64,000 nucleotides of DNA from Blastomyces gilchristii SLH14081 (lineage: Eukaryota > Ascomycota > Eurotiomycetes > Onygenales > Ajellomycetaceae), in NCBI RefSeq assembly GCF_000003855.2, contig NW_003101680.1, forward strand, positions 4,173,941 to 4,237,940, read 5' to 3'. The translations under genes and the position numbers were made by a program. Below are positions 50,068 to 60,679 of the stretch, piece by piece. Under the pieces are notes generated by a model. The model saw nothing but the letters and a program-made list of their open reading frames with translations, was not told where the DNA came from and searched no databases. The first letter of the stretch is position 1, and the number at the start of each line of letters is the position of its first letter.

Positions 50068-50700
50068 TGCATGTGATGTTACATTACAGTGTTTTTTACA
50101 TAGGAAAGTTAATTTTTTTATAATAAATAGCGACATAATAAACGTATTAAGAGTATTCAAATATACTGAGAGAATGAGAATTCTCACATGCTAAGCAGTA
50201 GTGTATGAAAGAAGTATATTAATAAATGTATAAATTGTAATGAATGTAAAGAAGAGTATAAAGAATGTAAATACCGTATAAAAGAATAAAAATTAATATT
50301 AGAATCACATAGACTGTAAAGTCAGCTGTTCAATTCTATTCATGAATTTGACAGAGTGCATGTGATATCATATGAAATGACATTATAAAGCATTTTACAT
50401 GTAAAAGTTGGTTTTTCTATACTAAAGAGAGTGATGAGTATATTAATAAACATATAGATTGTAATGAATGTAGAGAAGAGTAGACAGAATGTAAATACAG
50501 TAAAGAACATCTATAAAGAAAAGAATAAAGATTAATATCAGAGCTGTACAGGCTGCAGCACTGGCTATTCAATCCCATTCATGAATTCAATGAGGTTGCA
50601 TGTAATATCACATGAGGTCACATTACAGGGCATTTTGTACAGGAAAGTTGGTTTTTTTTATAATAAAGAGAGAGATAAAGAGTAAATAGAGAGATAAAAG
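50068..50700. repeat. Tandem repeat at the edge of the GC-balanced block
   Basis: Three units begin gcatgtgat/gcatgtaat at about 50068, 50358 and 50597 (periods about 290 and 239 bp, the last unit partial). Each contains an aaagttggttttt-like stretch, a taatgaatgtaaagaagagta-like stretch and gaataaagattaatat. The units become less mutated from left to right, toward the GC-balanced block. No coding capacity is seen. Confidence 0.75.
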
Positions 50701-50706
50701 ATGAAA

Positions 50707-51110
50707 GTACAGCTACTCAATCCACTAAACATCTGACCTTTTTCATCTGTAAGTTACTTTGCAAAAAGCAGCTGTAATATTAGTACAGCCACTCTGCCCA
50801 CCAAACAGTCATTATATTGGGGCTGTACTTTTTTACGAGTACACATAGCCGCACCGAACAGGCCCTTATTATTTCCCCCGTACGTGCCTATACTCATTCT
50901 ATTATCATCAAGATGGATCTCCTTGCTATTCTTGAACCTCCTATTGCACCTCCGGAGGCCTGAGAAACTCTGGAACCCCTGCTACACCCCCAAAGCGATT
51001 AACCCGCGATCAACATCGAGATATCCTTCTCCTTCGCAGTTTTGACAATGGCCTTTTTATTGGCTATCTCCCGGCACTAATACTCAGATCGGGCGGCACA
51101 GCGCTTAACA
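50707..51110 (+). pseudogene. Tc1/mariner-like transposon relic
   Basis: Two similar words, gtacagctactcaatccac (50707) and gtacagccactctgcccac (50783), look like repeated element termini; an inverted ggctgtac follows at 50821-50828. From ATG at 50912 the plus strand reads MDLLAILEPPIAPPEA, then a stop. In the next frame RLTRDQHRDILLLRSFDNG follows, resembling the N-terminal helix-turn-helix of fungal Tc1/mariner-type transposases (LTRDQR-D-LLL). The catalytic domain is absent. The base composition is normal, so this is an old fragment decayed by ordinary mutation. Confidence 0.5.
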
Positions 51111-51771
51111 GTGGCCCGATTTCCCCACAAGAGGACGTATGTGTCTCCAGGCTGCCATGTATGAACACAAAAGCGGAAATCCATCACCTATACAGGCAAA
51201 ATCATCGGTATTCAGTCGGATAAGTAAATTTGCTTGCTAACTAACGAGTGTGTTACCTGCGGGTGTGAACAAAAACCCGCTCAGCTTCCCATCAGAAGTC
51301 GTTCTAATGAGGGGCAGCTGCTCATTGATTGGCTGTGGTCATCTGGGATCCGAGGGGAGATGGAGCAAAATGAGAAACGGAAAAGGACGATGATGATTAT
51401 TGCCAACGGAAACTTTTAACGCACATCCTATGTAATCGCGCATCCTGTGCAAGCCCGCTTGACAACCATTTTAGCAATGCACCAATCGCAAATCTAGATG
51501 CCTTGCCCTGAGGCAACAGAAAATAATTTAATAAGCAATCCCCTGTTTTTACTAGAAGACTCTGCTAGCTTACATGCACGTACGGTGGATAGCAGAATCA
51601 TCAAGGCAGGCATTAACGCGACCGAAAACTTGGATGCCCATATTTGATGCTCCCTTCCTGAGAGTCCAACCGCCGCGAAGTTAACTTGACAGGCCAGAAA
51701 AGAAAACACGACTATTGGTATTTGGGAATTACACAAACTTCCAGCCCCCACCATTTTAAAGCAAGTATTAC

Positions 51772-51795
51772 TACGGAGTACACAAGTACTCCGTA
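51772..51795. repeat. Perfect inverted repeat (TACGGAGTAC hairpin)
   Basis: TACGGAGTAC at 51772-51781 and its exact reverse complement at 51786-51795, separated by ACAA. Related words occur near 53252, 53563, 54012 and 54209. Confidence 0.85.
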
Positions 51796-53240
51796 CATAG
51801 ATTCAAGTATATGATGTGGCATCTCCACTCCGTCATCCTCCTAGTTTTAGCTCCACGGGGCAAAGGCGAAGAAGAAGAAAAATAATTCAATAAACAGAAT
51901 ATCGGACCATGCTAACCCTATGAGATGAAGGAAAGCTCCGATATTTATTTTACTCAAAGAGAAGAAACAGCCGATTATTCCCTGCGAAAAAGCTTGGTCT
52001 CAAGAAATAAGCAATCAAGCTTTTATTCTTGCTTCCAACTTCACATTGGCAGTGAACTACCTAGTATCCAGACGCCTAGGTAAAAAATCCGCTTCTACCA
52101 CCGGGAATACCTCGTTCATGGATGTATCAACCCCTCAACAAGGATGCTAAGGGGAAAACCTTCACCCTGTTGGTCACACTCGTGATTGCACCCGCAAGGG
52201 CCCGGATTTGCGCTTCGTTTTATACGTTTGCATCGTTGGCATAGTTTCTCCGAAGAGCGCAGTCAATTTCGCCAGGATGCGCGCGCCCTTCCCGGGACGA
52301 TCACGCTAATTGGAGTTTTAATAGCGAGCATCCCGATAAAAAATAATCCATGAAACGTACGCCTGGAGACAGGGAACAAAGTTAAGGTAGATAACATAAC
52401 GCTCCTCAAATGGCCTCAAATGGAGCTTAATTCACTTAAATGGGAAATTTGGGCCAAATACTCGGCGCCCGCCGGGGCTGATGACAGGGGCCAGGTCGCA
52501 ATGTGCAGATCAAATTTATAACCTTCCAAGGATGACTTATCTCGAGCACAACTGGCGGACATTGTAATTTACTAGGAATGCGGGAAACATTGGGAGGATC
52601 GTAATTCCTATTTGCCCATTGCCCAGGACCACAGAGATCGCATTCCACTCACTCAATTCTATTATTATTCACAAACTGGCTGCTGTCTCTCCCTTTGGCC
52701 CCTCCTTTCCCCCAGTCTAGACTTCGACTTGTAGAAGCCAATAATCAGTCCGAATAGCATTTGCCACAGGGATCGACTTCGGCCCCATGTACTCATCGGA
52801 TCACCAATCAATCAGTGCGGCATTTGCAAAGCTGATTTCTCATCATCGTTGTGCAGAGCTGGTCACCCTCCCCTCCTTTACTCACCCCACAATCGGCCCC
52901 CGGCGGGTAGTTGTCTAGGTTTAAGCACAGCATGCATGGCCAAGGAATCATACACGGTTAGGTGGGGAAAGAATCAATGTAGCGGCCGAGTGGGAGCGAG
53001 ATGGGGGCTGTAAGGGAACAGCGGTCCTCGTTATTAGCTTTGCATTAGCTTTGCATTAGCTAGAGTTCACCAATAATGGAGTCAAGCAGCATAACTCTCT
53101 GCACGGTTGCAGGGGGCAGTTTTGCTTGAGAAAACAAAGAACAAAGAAACGGCAGATCTCTTTCATTTCCTTCGGTGGGCTGATCATGCGAGGCGGATTC
53201 TGGGGCGGCGTACTAACGATTTCTCTCTACGAGCAGTTTG

Positions 53241-53384
53241 TGTGGGGTATGGACGGAGTACACATCTCACACATAATATATTGATAGTTGCTGTGGCTAC
53301 TGCATCTCTCATTGTATATAGAGAACCTTGCTAGCCAGATAATACACACAATGTTGATTCTTCTTTCTCATTCTCTTCTCAACA
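53241..53384 (+). repeat. Possible solo copia-type LTR
   Basis: 144 bp from tgtggggtat to ttctcttctcaaca. It has TG...CA ends, a TATA-like cattgtatataga in the middle and a pyrimidine-rich 3' end typical of copia LTRs. No target duplication is visible (gtttg against ctcag), so this is a weak call. Confidence 0.3.
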
Positions 53385-54246
53385 CTCAGTTTCTTAGTGT
53401 AGAGATGTAGATTAGAGGATTAAAAACTGGAATTAGTATTAGAAAGAGTAAGAATGAGCTAGAGTCTCATAAACTATGAAAATTCAATATGATCAGAGAG
53501 TGTAGAGATGATGTGCTGAGTATGGTATGTCTAGTGTATTGAGGGGCCACAATGTTCAACGGTACGGAGTAATCCGGTTTGTGTGGTTTCATCAGGTCAT
53601 TAGTAGTTGAGGGAATAGCCCTGGTACGTTCAACTGCGAGCAACCCTGCAAGGCAAAAAGGTTGATGTAATCTAACAATAATGCCCCTTTACGCACCATT
53701 TGTGTGACTTGTTGGAGCTTTAATCTACACCAAAAAAATTTAGACTCTCAGGGATCTTCAGCAACAGGTGCGTTTGTCAATACGACTGAGGGCGGCAATG
53801 TAAGTTACTTATGTAGAGTGCATAACTAGGTAGGTGCAGATACATCTAATGACCCATTACAGCTGGCCAAAATACAAAAAACAACTATAGCCCGTGTCTA
53901 TCCAGTCTGTCTCAAACGACTAGGAATCCGCAAACGATGCTTTGGTCGGAAGAGGGAGGCGGTTATTTCAAGCAGACGGGTTCTTGAGGAGCGATAAGAG
54001 TTATCATCCTTCGGAGTACTTCGCAGGCAGATCGTTGTGATGCACTCCGGCTTGGACTTTCCCGTGAGGCCACCGGAATCCCCAACTTGTTACTACAGAG
54101 ATATCCATGGAGGCAAGGAAACAACAAAAACTTAAACGATATGGGAATACAAGTGCTTGTCCAGTGACTTTAATACCGGTCCAAGCACAAACCGAAGCAG
54201 ATTGGCACTACGGAGTACCGCCGCCATATCATTAGTAGCTCGAATC

Positions 54247-56681
54247 TTACGATGGATGAAACGGGCGTCGGTGTTGTTCAGTAGGAGACGGTGGGCCAGT
54301 CACCGATCCAGATCTCATGATGAGCGCGGGTAGTGCGGCTGCAGACAGGACCGCTGTAGCCGCAACCGATGACGGAGTTGGCATAGTGGCTGGAACATGC
54401 GGATTGGAAGGGCGACGTGACCGAGCTGGACTTTGCGCCCTACTAGCACTGGCCCACTCTGACATATTCGAATATGGGGTTTCATTTGGTAAAATAGGTT
54501 CGGGGAGTCGAAAATTCTGAGGTAGTTCAACGTCCAACTGGCCATCGTCCGGCTCTAACCCAAGAGTAGAAGGGATCCTAATGTTAGCTTTCTGGGCCGC
54601 AGATATCTTCGACAACATCGGCCTTTGCAGTTGAACGCCGACCCTTTCTGTGGGCATCCGTGAATAGGTGGCATCGAAGCCAATATTCTCATGCGATGCG
54701 GAACTTCGTGATTTGCGGAGTTTATGATTGGGCAGTCTATTATTCTGTGAGACTTCGCCAGCCTCTGCGTCGAACGAACTGCTCCGTTGAGCACGGATTC
54801 TTCGTTGATGAAGCGCGGAGCGATCTGGGGTCCGCGCAATTACTGTGCGTACTAGCGGATCAACATGATCAACACGGAAAATAACTCTGGCTCGCATGGT
54901 TTGGACAGCAGAGTCTAAGGCAAGCTCAACTGCGCAGTGATTTCTTATCCTACCCAGCTTGGGCCAAGTCGCCCTTTCACCAGAGAGGCAGGCCTGGACC
55001 ATGAATTCCGAGGTAGGATTTCTTAGGATGCTCGGGAATACGTCATACGGTATCCGAGGAAGGATATTGATATCTCCGTGATATCTTTGGCTCATAATAG
55101 ATCTGAGTTTTTTTAGGATGTTAGGGAACACCCCGATCTCAGAAAGAATGTGCATTCGATGCAACGCCTCCTCTCTTGCCACCCTTGTAAGATACTTCAT
55201 CCAACTTGACTCCAACTGCTTTTCCACGACATCGCTGAGAAAGAAGGTCTCCTCCTGTGGAATAAAAGGGACAACGTGTGGATTGACCTGGGAAACAATG
55301 AAATGGTTGACGTTGAACATTTCTGATAAGCGCGTCATTGGCAAATCATGGTCGACCGAGCCGTCGATCCACCGATGAGGCGCATCGTGCCACTCCGTTA
55401 TCTCTCCAGTGATTGGGTCCTTCGCCTTCAAGGATGACGACGAAAATATTAGCGGAACAGAACATGATGTGGCTCTGCGAGAAGTTAGTATATATTAACA
55501 ATAAACGGAGAACAGTAAACTTACACTGCGGACCAAATCAAAACGTTCGGGGCGGTGATGTAGTTCAGCAACCTTGGCAACTCGTAAATGCCAGCGTTGG
55601 AGACGCCAATGTTCAAAATCCTCCTTGTCCTATAGTATGCCTCCTGGAAAGTCACATCGCCTAGCAAATCCCTCATCACTCGGGTCAGGTGGGCAATGTC
55701 ATAAAATGAGCCGTGTTTAAGAAACCTCATCAATCGTTGAAAGACTTGCAGCCTGTCGTCCTCGTCACTGAATACAGAAAAGTCGCCACATCCAAAGTTT
55801 GAAAGGATCTCAGGCATTTCCTCGTCCGTATAGACACCCAGAACAGCACTAACAATGCTACCCGCAGAGGAACCGGAGATAATGCGTGGCAATAATCGTG
55901 TCTCCCAAAGCGCCTTCGCAACACCAATATGGTTCATGCCAAAAGTAGCGCCTCCTGAAAGTAGAAGTGCACTTCGGCCAAACGCTTGCCGAGCGGCAAG
56001 GAGCTGTTCCAGCAGGTATCTCGACTCGGAGCCATCGAAATCGTATTTTCGCGACACATCCAGCAAAGTCGATAGGGTTTCGGCAGCGGTCGTGATATAC
56101 TGATCTACCAGGTTCTTCGTCCCGATTCGCGAGTGGTTATACATGTCGCTATTGGTCATGCCTCCAAGATCACGGCTTAGGGAAGTGCGGATAATATGGG
56201 TCATAGCCGCTGCATCACAGCTACGCCGGGCCTTCTCGAGCTGATGTAGTCTTCGTTGAACTAGTGATGGATTATATTCGTCACATTCAAAAGTCGCCTT
56301 CCATTCATTGTTGCCATCAAGTTCATCAAGTTCACTCGCAATGTCCAACCAATCGTGGAGCGTTGTAGCCTTCAAGCAAATCGTCAGAGGTCAAGCTCTA
56401 AATTATACGTAGAGACTAAAGCTTACATCTTGAAGCCTTATGGAGAGGATACGTTTTCTTTCCTTAATTCGCATCTCCTCCGCATTTCCTGGCTTAGCCC
56501 TAAGCCTGTAAACAGCATCTCTGGCACGGGTGACGGACGACCAGACGAACGAAGAGAGTGAATTGGAAGTGAGTTCCTGGAGGTAGGACAGAGCTTGCCC
56601 CGATGGGGGACTTGTGGACAGAGAAGTCGACGATCGCTCGCATGAGATTGTTACAAGGGCCTGATCCCTCATATGTGGCAT
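54247..56681 (-). CDS. Patatin-like triacylglycerol lipase / phospholipase (Tgl3/4/5 type)
   Basis: Exons 56681-56427, 56369-55525 and 55474-54247 join in frame to 775 aa. Introns are 57 bp (GTAAGC...GAAG) and 50 bp (GTAAGT...CAG, with TACTAAC branch site). The start is the first ATG after an in-frame stop near 56732. Residues 86-170 resemble the N-terminal DUF3336 region of fungal TAG lipases (TTLHDWLDIASELDELDGNNEW). The patatin domain follows: oxyanion motif GGATFG (224-229), nucleophile elbow GSSAG with Ser253, and DGS with Asp404 completing the Ser-Asp dyad. Residues 570-775 are Ser/Pro/Arg-rich and probably disordered. Yeast relatives are lipid-droplet enzymes that hydrolyse triacylglycerol, so a storage-lipid role is inferred; phospholipase or acyltransferase activity is possible. 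The length is within the family range. It is the only intact gene here and shows no RIP-like damage. Confidence 0.9.
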
Positions 56682-57370
56682 GACTGTGAGCTCTGTTATC
56701 CCCGAAACCTGGGGCTGAGTGCATATGTTTCAAACAGCGCAACACAAAGTCCTCAGTGGACGCATGTCCATGTACAAGTGGAAAGGAAAGGATTTCTTTG
56801 ATCTTTGAACAAGCATGCTTAGGTAGGGACAAAGATATCGAAAAGAATGAAGCGATTCTGTTAATAAGCACACTTTGTTGTATCTAGCTGGTAATGTCAC
56901 GCGACGAAAATTCCCGTGCATCTCAGGCAAGTGCGGCCAAGCCCGCGCCAAAAATTTGGGAAGCAGTTTCAAGGTATCATCTACCTCGCACAGGTTTGGT
57001 TAGCCAGCATCAAAATGTTGAAATGTGGGAAACTGGTACTTGAGCCACCACATCACATGATAAGTGACAAGTAACGTAATCAACCACCTAACTCTCGTTT
57101 CCAGCTAACGCTCACCTTTGTAAATCAATTACAAACAACTTTAAATGATTAATATCTCAATGAATATTCATTATTTTAACTGGTTTATTTGTTAACCTAT
57201 AAATTTTCAAGACTTTATAGTATTAATATAATTCCAAAAAATATTTCTTATTATTTTTCTAATAAAAATTCAATATAAATATAATATATATCTATAAATG
57301 TTATTCTGTTTTTAGAATAGTTTTTAAATAAATATTTATTGAAATATAAATATTTGAAGTTAATCGTAAT
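56682..57370. promoter_or_regulatory. Upstream region of the lipase gene
   Basis: 56682-57110 has normal composition and presumably holds the promoter and 5' UTR; I find no convincing TATA or CAAT box. An overlapping minus-strand open frame (56500-56871, 123 codons) covers part of it in another frame. From about 57130 the sequence abruptly becomes extremely AT-rich (57130-57370), marking the edge of the block. Confidence 0.4.
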
Positions 57371-57877
57371 TAGACTGGCCCGCCGGGACCATGAATTTCA
57401 GGTTTGATCTCATTTAATCTAATTTTATACATTTCTTGATGTGAATCTCACTGGGACTAGTTATTAAAAAAACATGCAAAGTAACTATATATAAGATCTT
57501 AAAATGAAATCATGACTTGAAAAAAATGAGAAAGTGATCTCATTTGATTTTATTTAGTCTAATTCTTGATATAAAGTTACTATTTTTAGATATTTTAAGG
57601 TTTTTTTTAGACTATTTTTAATTTTTTAAAAAGTAACACTTTTTGATAACACTTAAATAAGATTTAAAGTCATTTAAAGCAATAAAAATAATTTAAATTG
57701 AGAAGTGAAAATCATGATCTTATTTGAAAAATGTAATAAGAGTAGACAGTACATCTTACTAAGATAGTATAAGACTACTATCTAATATTAAAACTATGTA
57801 ATGAGATCAGTTGAATTGATAATAAGACTATTAAAAAATCTGATTCTGATCTCAGACACAGTTACACAGTCAGTCTA
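57371..57877 (+). mobile_element. Non-autonomous hAT MITE, copy 3
   Basis: 507 bp, from TAGACTGGCCC to cacagtcagtcta. The flanking 8-bp words atcgtaat (57363-57370) and attgtaat (57878-57885) differ only by C to T, a mutated target duplication. It is heavily mutated internally. It is inserted in the AT-rich margin next to the lipase block. Confidence 0.93.
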
Positions 57878-57885
57878 ATTGTAAT

Positions 57886-58454
57886 TGATTTATAAAGATA
57901 AGTATTAAATGAAAATGAGTGTTAAATAATTAATTATATTAATAGAATTATTATCTATTTTCACTTAAACACTCAACTGTATAAACCTATTTCAATGATT
58001 ATTATTAAAAAAACAGTGAATAATTAAATAATTAATTAAATAAAATACAATTTCATTTTAAAATATATTAGAAATATATTTATATTCATTTTTATTAAAA
58101 TTTAATATATTAAATTACATACTGTTTTTAATTATATATAAATTTAAAATTTAAAATTGTTAATTATTATTAACATTAGATTGTTTCTTTTACTTCTACT
58201 TATATATTTACTGTCACTGATTCATATAATCAGTAATTACAAACTTTTATAAAAAATCACATAGCAGTTAGTTTCTTATAATAGTAATTAACTTTTTTAT
58301 CAGATTATGTCTCTTTTATATATAAGAATTTATTTTAATTATTGCTATATTCTTTCACTGTAAACTATTATTATATATACAAGCTATTATACAGTTTTAA
58401 ATTATCTTATTCAGTGATTCTGTGATAACTTTATACTAATTACTCAGTTTTATT
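57886..58454. other. Extremely AT-rich margin
   Basis: 57886-58190 is nearly all A and T with many TpA steps and no element signature. 58190-58445 resembles 1015-1170 (both contain agattatgtctctt, then taagaatt), an unidentified repeat. No gene is seen. Confidence 0.5.
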
Positions 58455-59139
58455 TTAAATGTTGAGAAAGTTAATTATGAGAAGATATCTCTCTGAAGAG
58501 AAAAGCTTGAATCTCTCATAGACTTGCAAATAAGTGAACTATCTAAAGAGAGAGAATATGAACAGTATTTGAAGAAGATCTCTACAATTAATATAAAAAA
58601 CTCTATTCTGATTTAGTCAGATGACTCAAAAAATGAGAATTTGAATAGATTAGATGCAGACATTGATTATACTGAAGATAATATCAATTATATCTCAGAT
58701 TTCTGATATTTGAACTGTGAATCTGAAGTCTTTGATGCTGAACTATTTATAATAGTGAAAGCTTTCAAACTTATTGAAATAAAATCTTATAAAAGAGAAA
58801 ATAGTTTGAAAGAGATATAAATATTCTCTGATAGTTAAGCTGCTTTAAAAAGACTTAAAAATAGTCAGATTTATAATGATCAAATGAATCTTGAACTGAT
58901 TTTAAATTCTGTTTTAAAAATTCAAAAGAGAAGAATATTAAAACTGATAATTTATCTGCACTGAGTTTCTACTCATAGAAATATTCATGATAATGAATTA
59001 ACTGATTCAGCTGTAAAAAAGAGTTCAGAGTTAAGAAGATCTGTTTAAAAAACAGTGTTCTGATCTTTTATAAAGAGAAAGATAAGAGAATCTTGTTTAG
59101 ATAAGTAAAATAATAGCTGATAGAAACAAAAGAAGAGTA
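58455..59139 (+). pseudogene. LINE fragment (LINE4), RNase H region
   Basis: Aligns with 20210-20895 of LINE1: tagacttgcaaataagtgaa, the RNase H segment with FDAELFIIVKAFKL, and the following hinge. It is truncated at the left and cut by the hAT element at 59140. TGA and TAA stops close the frame. Confidence 0.8.
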
Positions 59140-60371
59140 TAGACTAGTCAGCAGAACTATGAATTTCACATTTGATTTCATTTAATCTAGTCTCATACAT
59201 TTCTTGATGTGAGTCTTATCAGAATCAAGCATTAAAAAAATCTGAAAATGAATTATTTCTGAGAGAAATGATGTGAAAAATGATCAGATTTAATTCAAGA
59301 ATAGTGAAATAAGAGTAATTTCTCAGAATAAACTGTGAAAGATGATTATTCTTTCAAAATCAAAATAAGACTGAGACTGAAGATCAAATTCAGTCTCATT
59401 CAGTTCATTCAGTGATTACTTACATAATCAGAATTTAATAATGATTATTAATAATACTTATGAAATAATTAAATACATTCTTGTACAAGTTTATTCTTTA
59501 CTTTCTTATGAAAACTACACTTCTCTGATATACTGTAATCAGAGATATTAAACTGTCTCATAATTCTATATTTTATAATTACAAGTTTTTTAATTATTTC
59601 TTCTTACAATTATCTCTGATAATAGTGATAAATATTTCTGCTTAAGTTGAACTTTCACTTCATTCTTATCTCTGTTAATAAAATTATCAGAATATCATGC
59701 ATCATCAGTGTAATAGTTGAATATATACTCTTAATAATTTTTTATAACTTTAGAATTGATTTGACATGTAAATTTATCAGATCATCTTAAAGATAGTAAT
59801 TAAATTCAGTTTTATAAATATATAGTTTTATCTGATTTTCAGTTGTAATCAATATATACAAGTTCTGTTTCAAAGTTAGTATGATAGTTCTATATAATAT
59901 GAAGTGTTATCAAAGATTATTACTTACTAGAGAATTGTATTTCACTGTCTTCATATCTCTAATATCTGCTTGTTCAAATCTCTGATAGTTCATATTATAG
60001 TAGTCTTAAACTAATTCAATATATAAGTCTCATTTCTTCTCTGTTTAATCTTGAGAAGTATAAATATTAACTTAATGAGAGAGATTTAGTAGAGCTGTTA
60101 TAGTATAGCACTCTGTAAAAGATTGTTCAGTTTTACTGTAGTAATATATCAGTTTATTTCTTATAGTAATAATAGCCTGCACTATAGTATTATTTCAGAC
60201 TGAATTTCTTTTTAAGTGATTCAAATACTTCTTACAATAAGTAAATAAACTGTTATACACTCATTAGACTGACTGCAGTATTGATATATAAGTAATTAAG
60301 ACTGTCTTTATTATCTTATATAACTGAAGCAGTAAATCAATCATATATTTCAACTGAGTTCACTCTATATC
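59140..60371 (-). mobile_element. hAT transposon, left part (split by gypsy-A)
   Basis: Begins TAGACTAGTCAGCAG, a mutated form of the family terminus, and aligns with 22732-23960 and 11201-12430. It is interrupted at 60372 by a gypsy-A LTR; the remainder lies beyond the window. The left flank is gaagagta in LINE4, which is uninterrupted in LINE1 near 20890. Confidence 0.82.
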
Positions 60372-60679
60372 TGTAAGAGGCCTACGCCGAATAGATTGAT
60401 ATAATATATAAATCTTATATAACAAAGAGAAAAATATTAGAGAAGGAAAAGAAAGAGAAAGTGTGAGAATCAGTGATTGAAGTGAATATTTATACATGTA
60501 TGTGATAGTGTATGTGATGAATCTTCAGAGTGAAAGAATCTATACATGTTCATAGCAGCCGAGAATCAGTGATTGAGAATGACTGAGAATCAAAGTGTAC
60601 ATGTTTAAGAATGAAGCAGTTGAAATCTGTGAAGTGTAATGAAATAGTCTATATAATTGATCAGATGCAGCTCATCACA
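60372..60679 (-). repeat. gypsy-A 3' LTR (right-edge copy)
   Basis: About 308 bp, homologous to the other gypsy-A LTRs. The outer edge keeps ggcctacgccgaatag, while the inner edge is mutated (gatgcagctcatcaca). Its left flank, atatc, is hAT sequence; the partner duplication is outside the window. Confidence 0.88.

Larger units (their letters stand above)
51111..54246. other. GC-balanced interval without a recognisable gene
   Basis: Base composition and CpG content are normal, unlike the flanking repeats. Open frames (for example minus 51494-51754 and 52436-52648, plus 53107-53334) are short and carry no motif I recognise. Visible features are TACGGAGTA-type words, a hairpin at 51772-51795, an 11-bp repeat (gcattagcttt) at about 53034-53062, a possible 144-bp copia-type LTR at 53241-53384, and a short AT-rich patch at 53385-53550. 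It probably contains the 3' flank of the lipase gene and decayed repeats. Confidence 0.5.

Noticed and set aside
51494..51754. An 86-codon minus-strand gene
   Set aside because: No recognisable motif, no introns that extend it and no support from neighbours; likely a chance frame in GC-balanced DNA.
52436..52648. A 70-codon minus-strand gene
   Set aside because: No motif or plausible extension; chance frame.
53107..53334. A 75-codon plus-strand gene
   Set aside because: It overlaps a candidate LTR and has no recognisable domain.
54660..56103. Plus-strand open frames antisense to the lipase
   Set aside because: They are shadows of the well-supported minus-strand exons, which contain all conserved motifs in order.
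56730..56972. An 80-codon minus-strand frame upstream of the lipase as a separate gene or first exon
   Set aside because: No donor site joins it in frame to exon 1 and it resembles no family member; probably upstream non-coding sequence.
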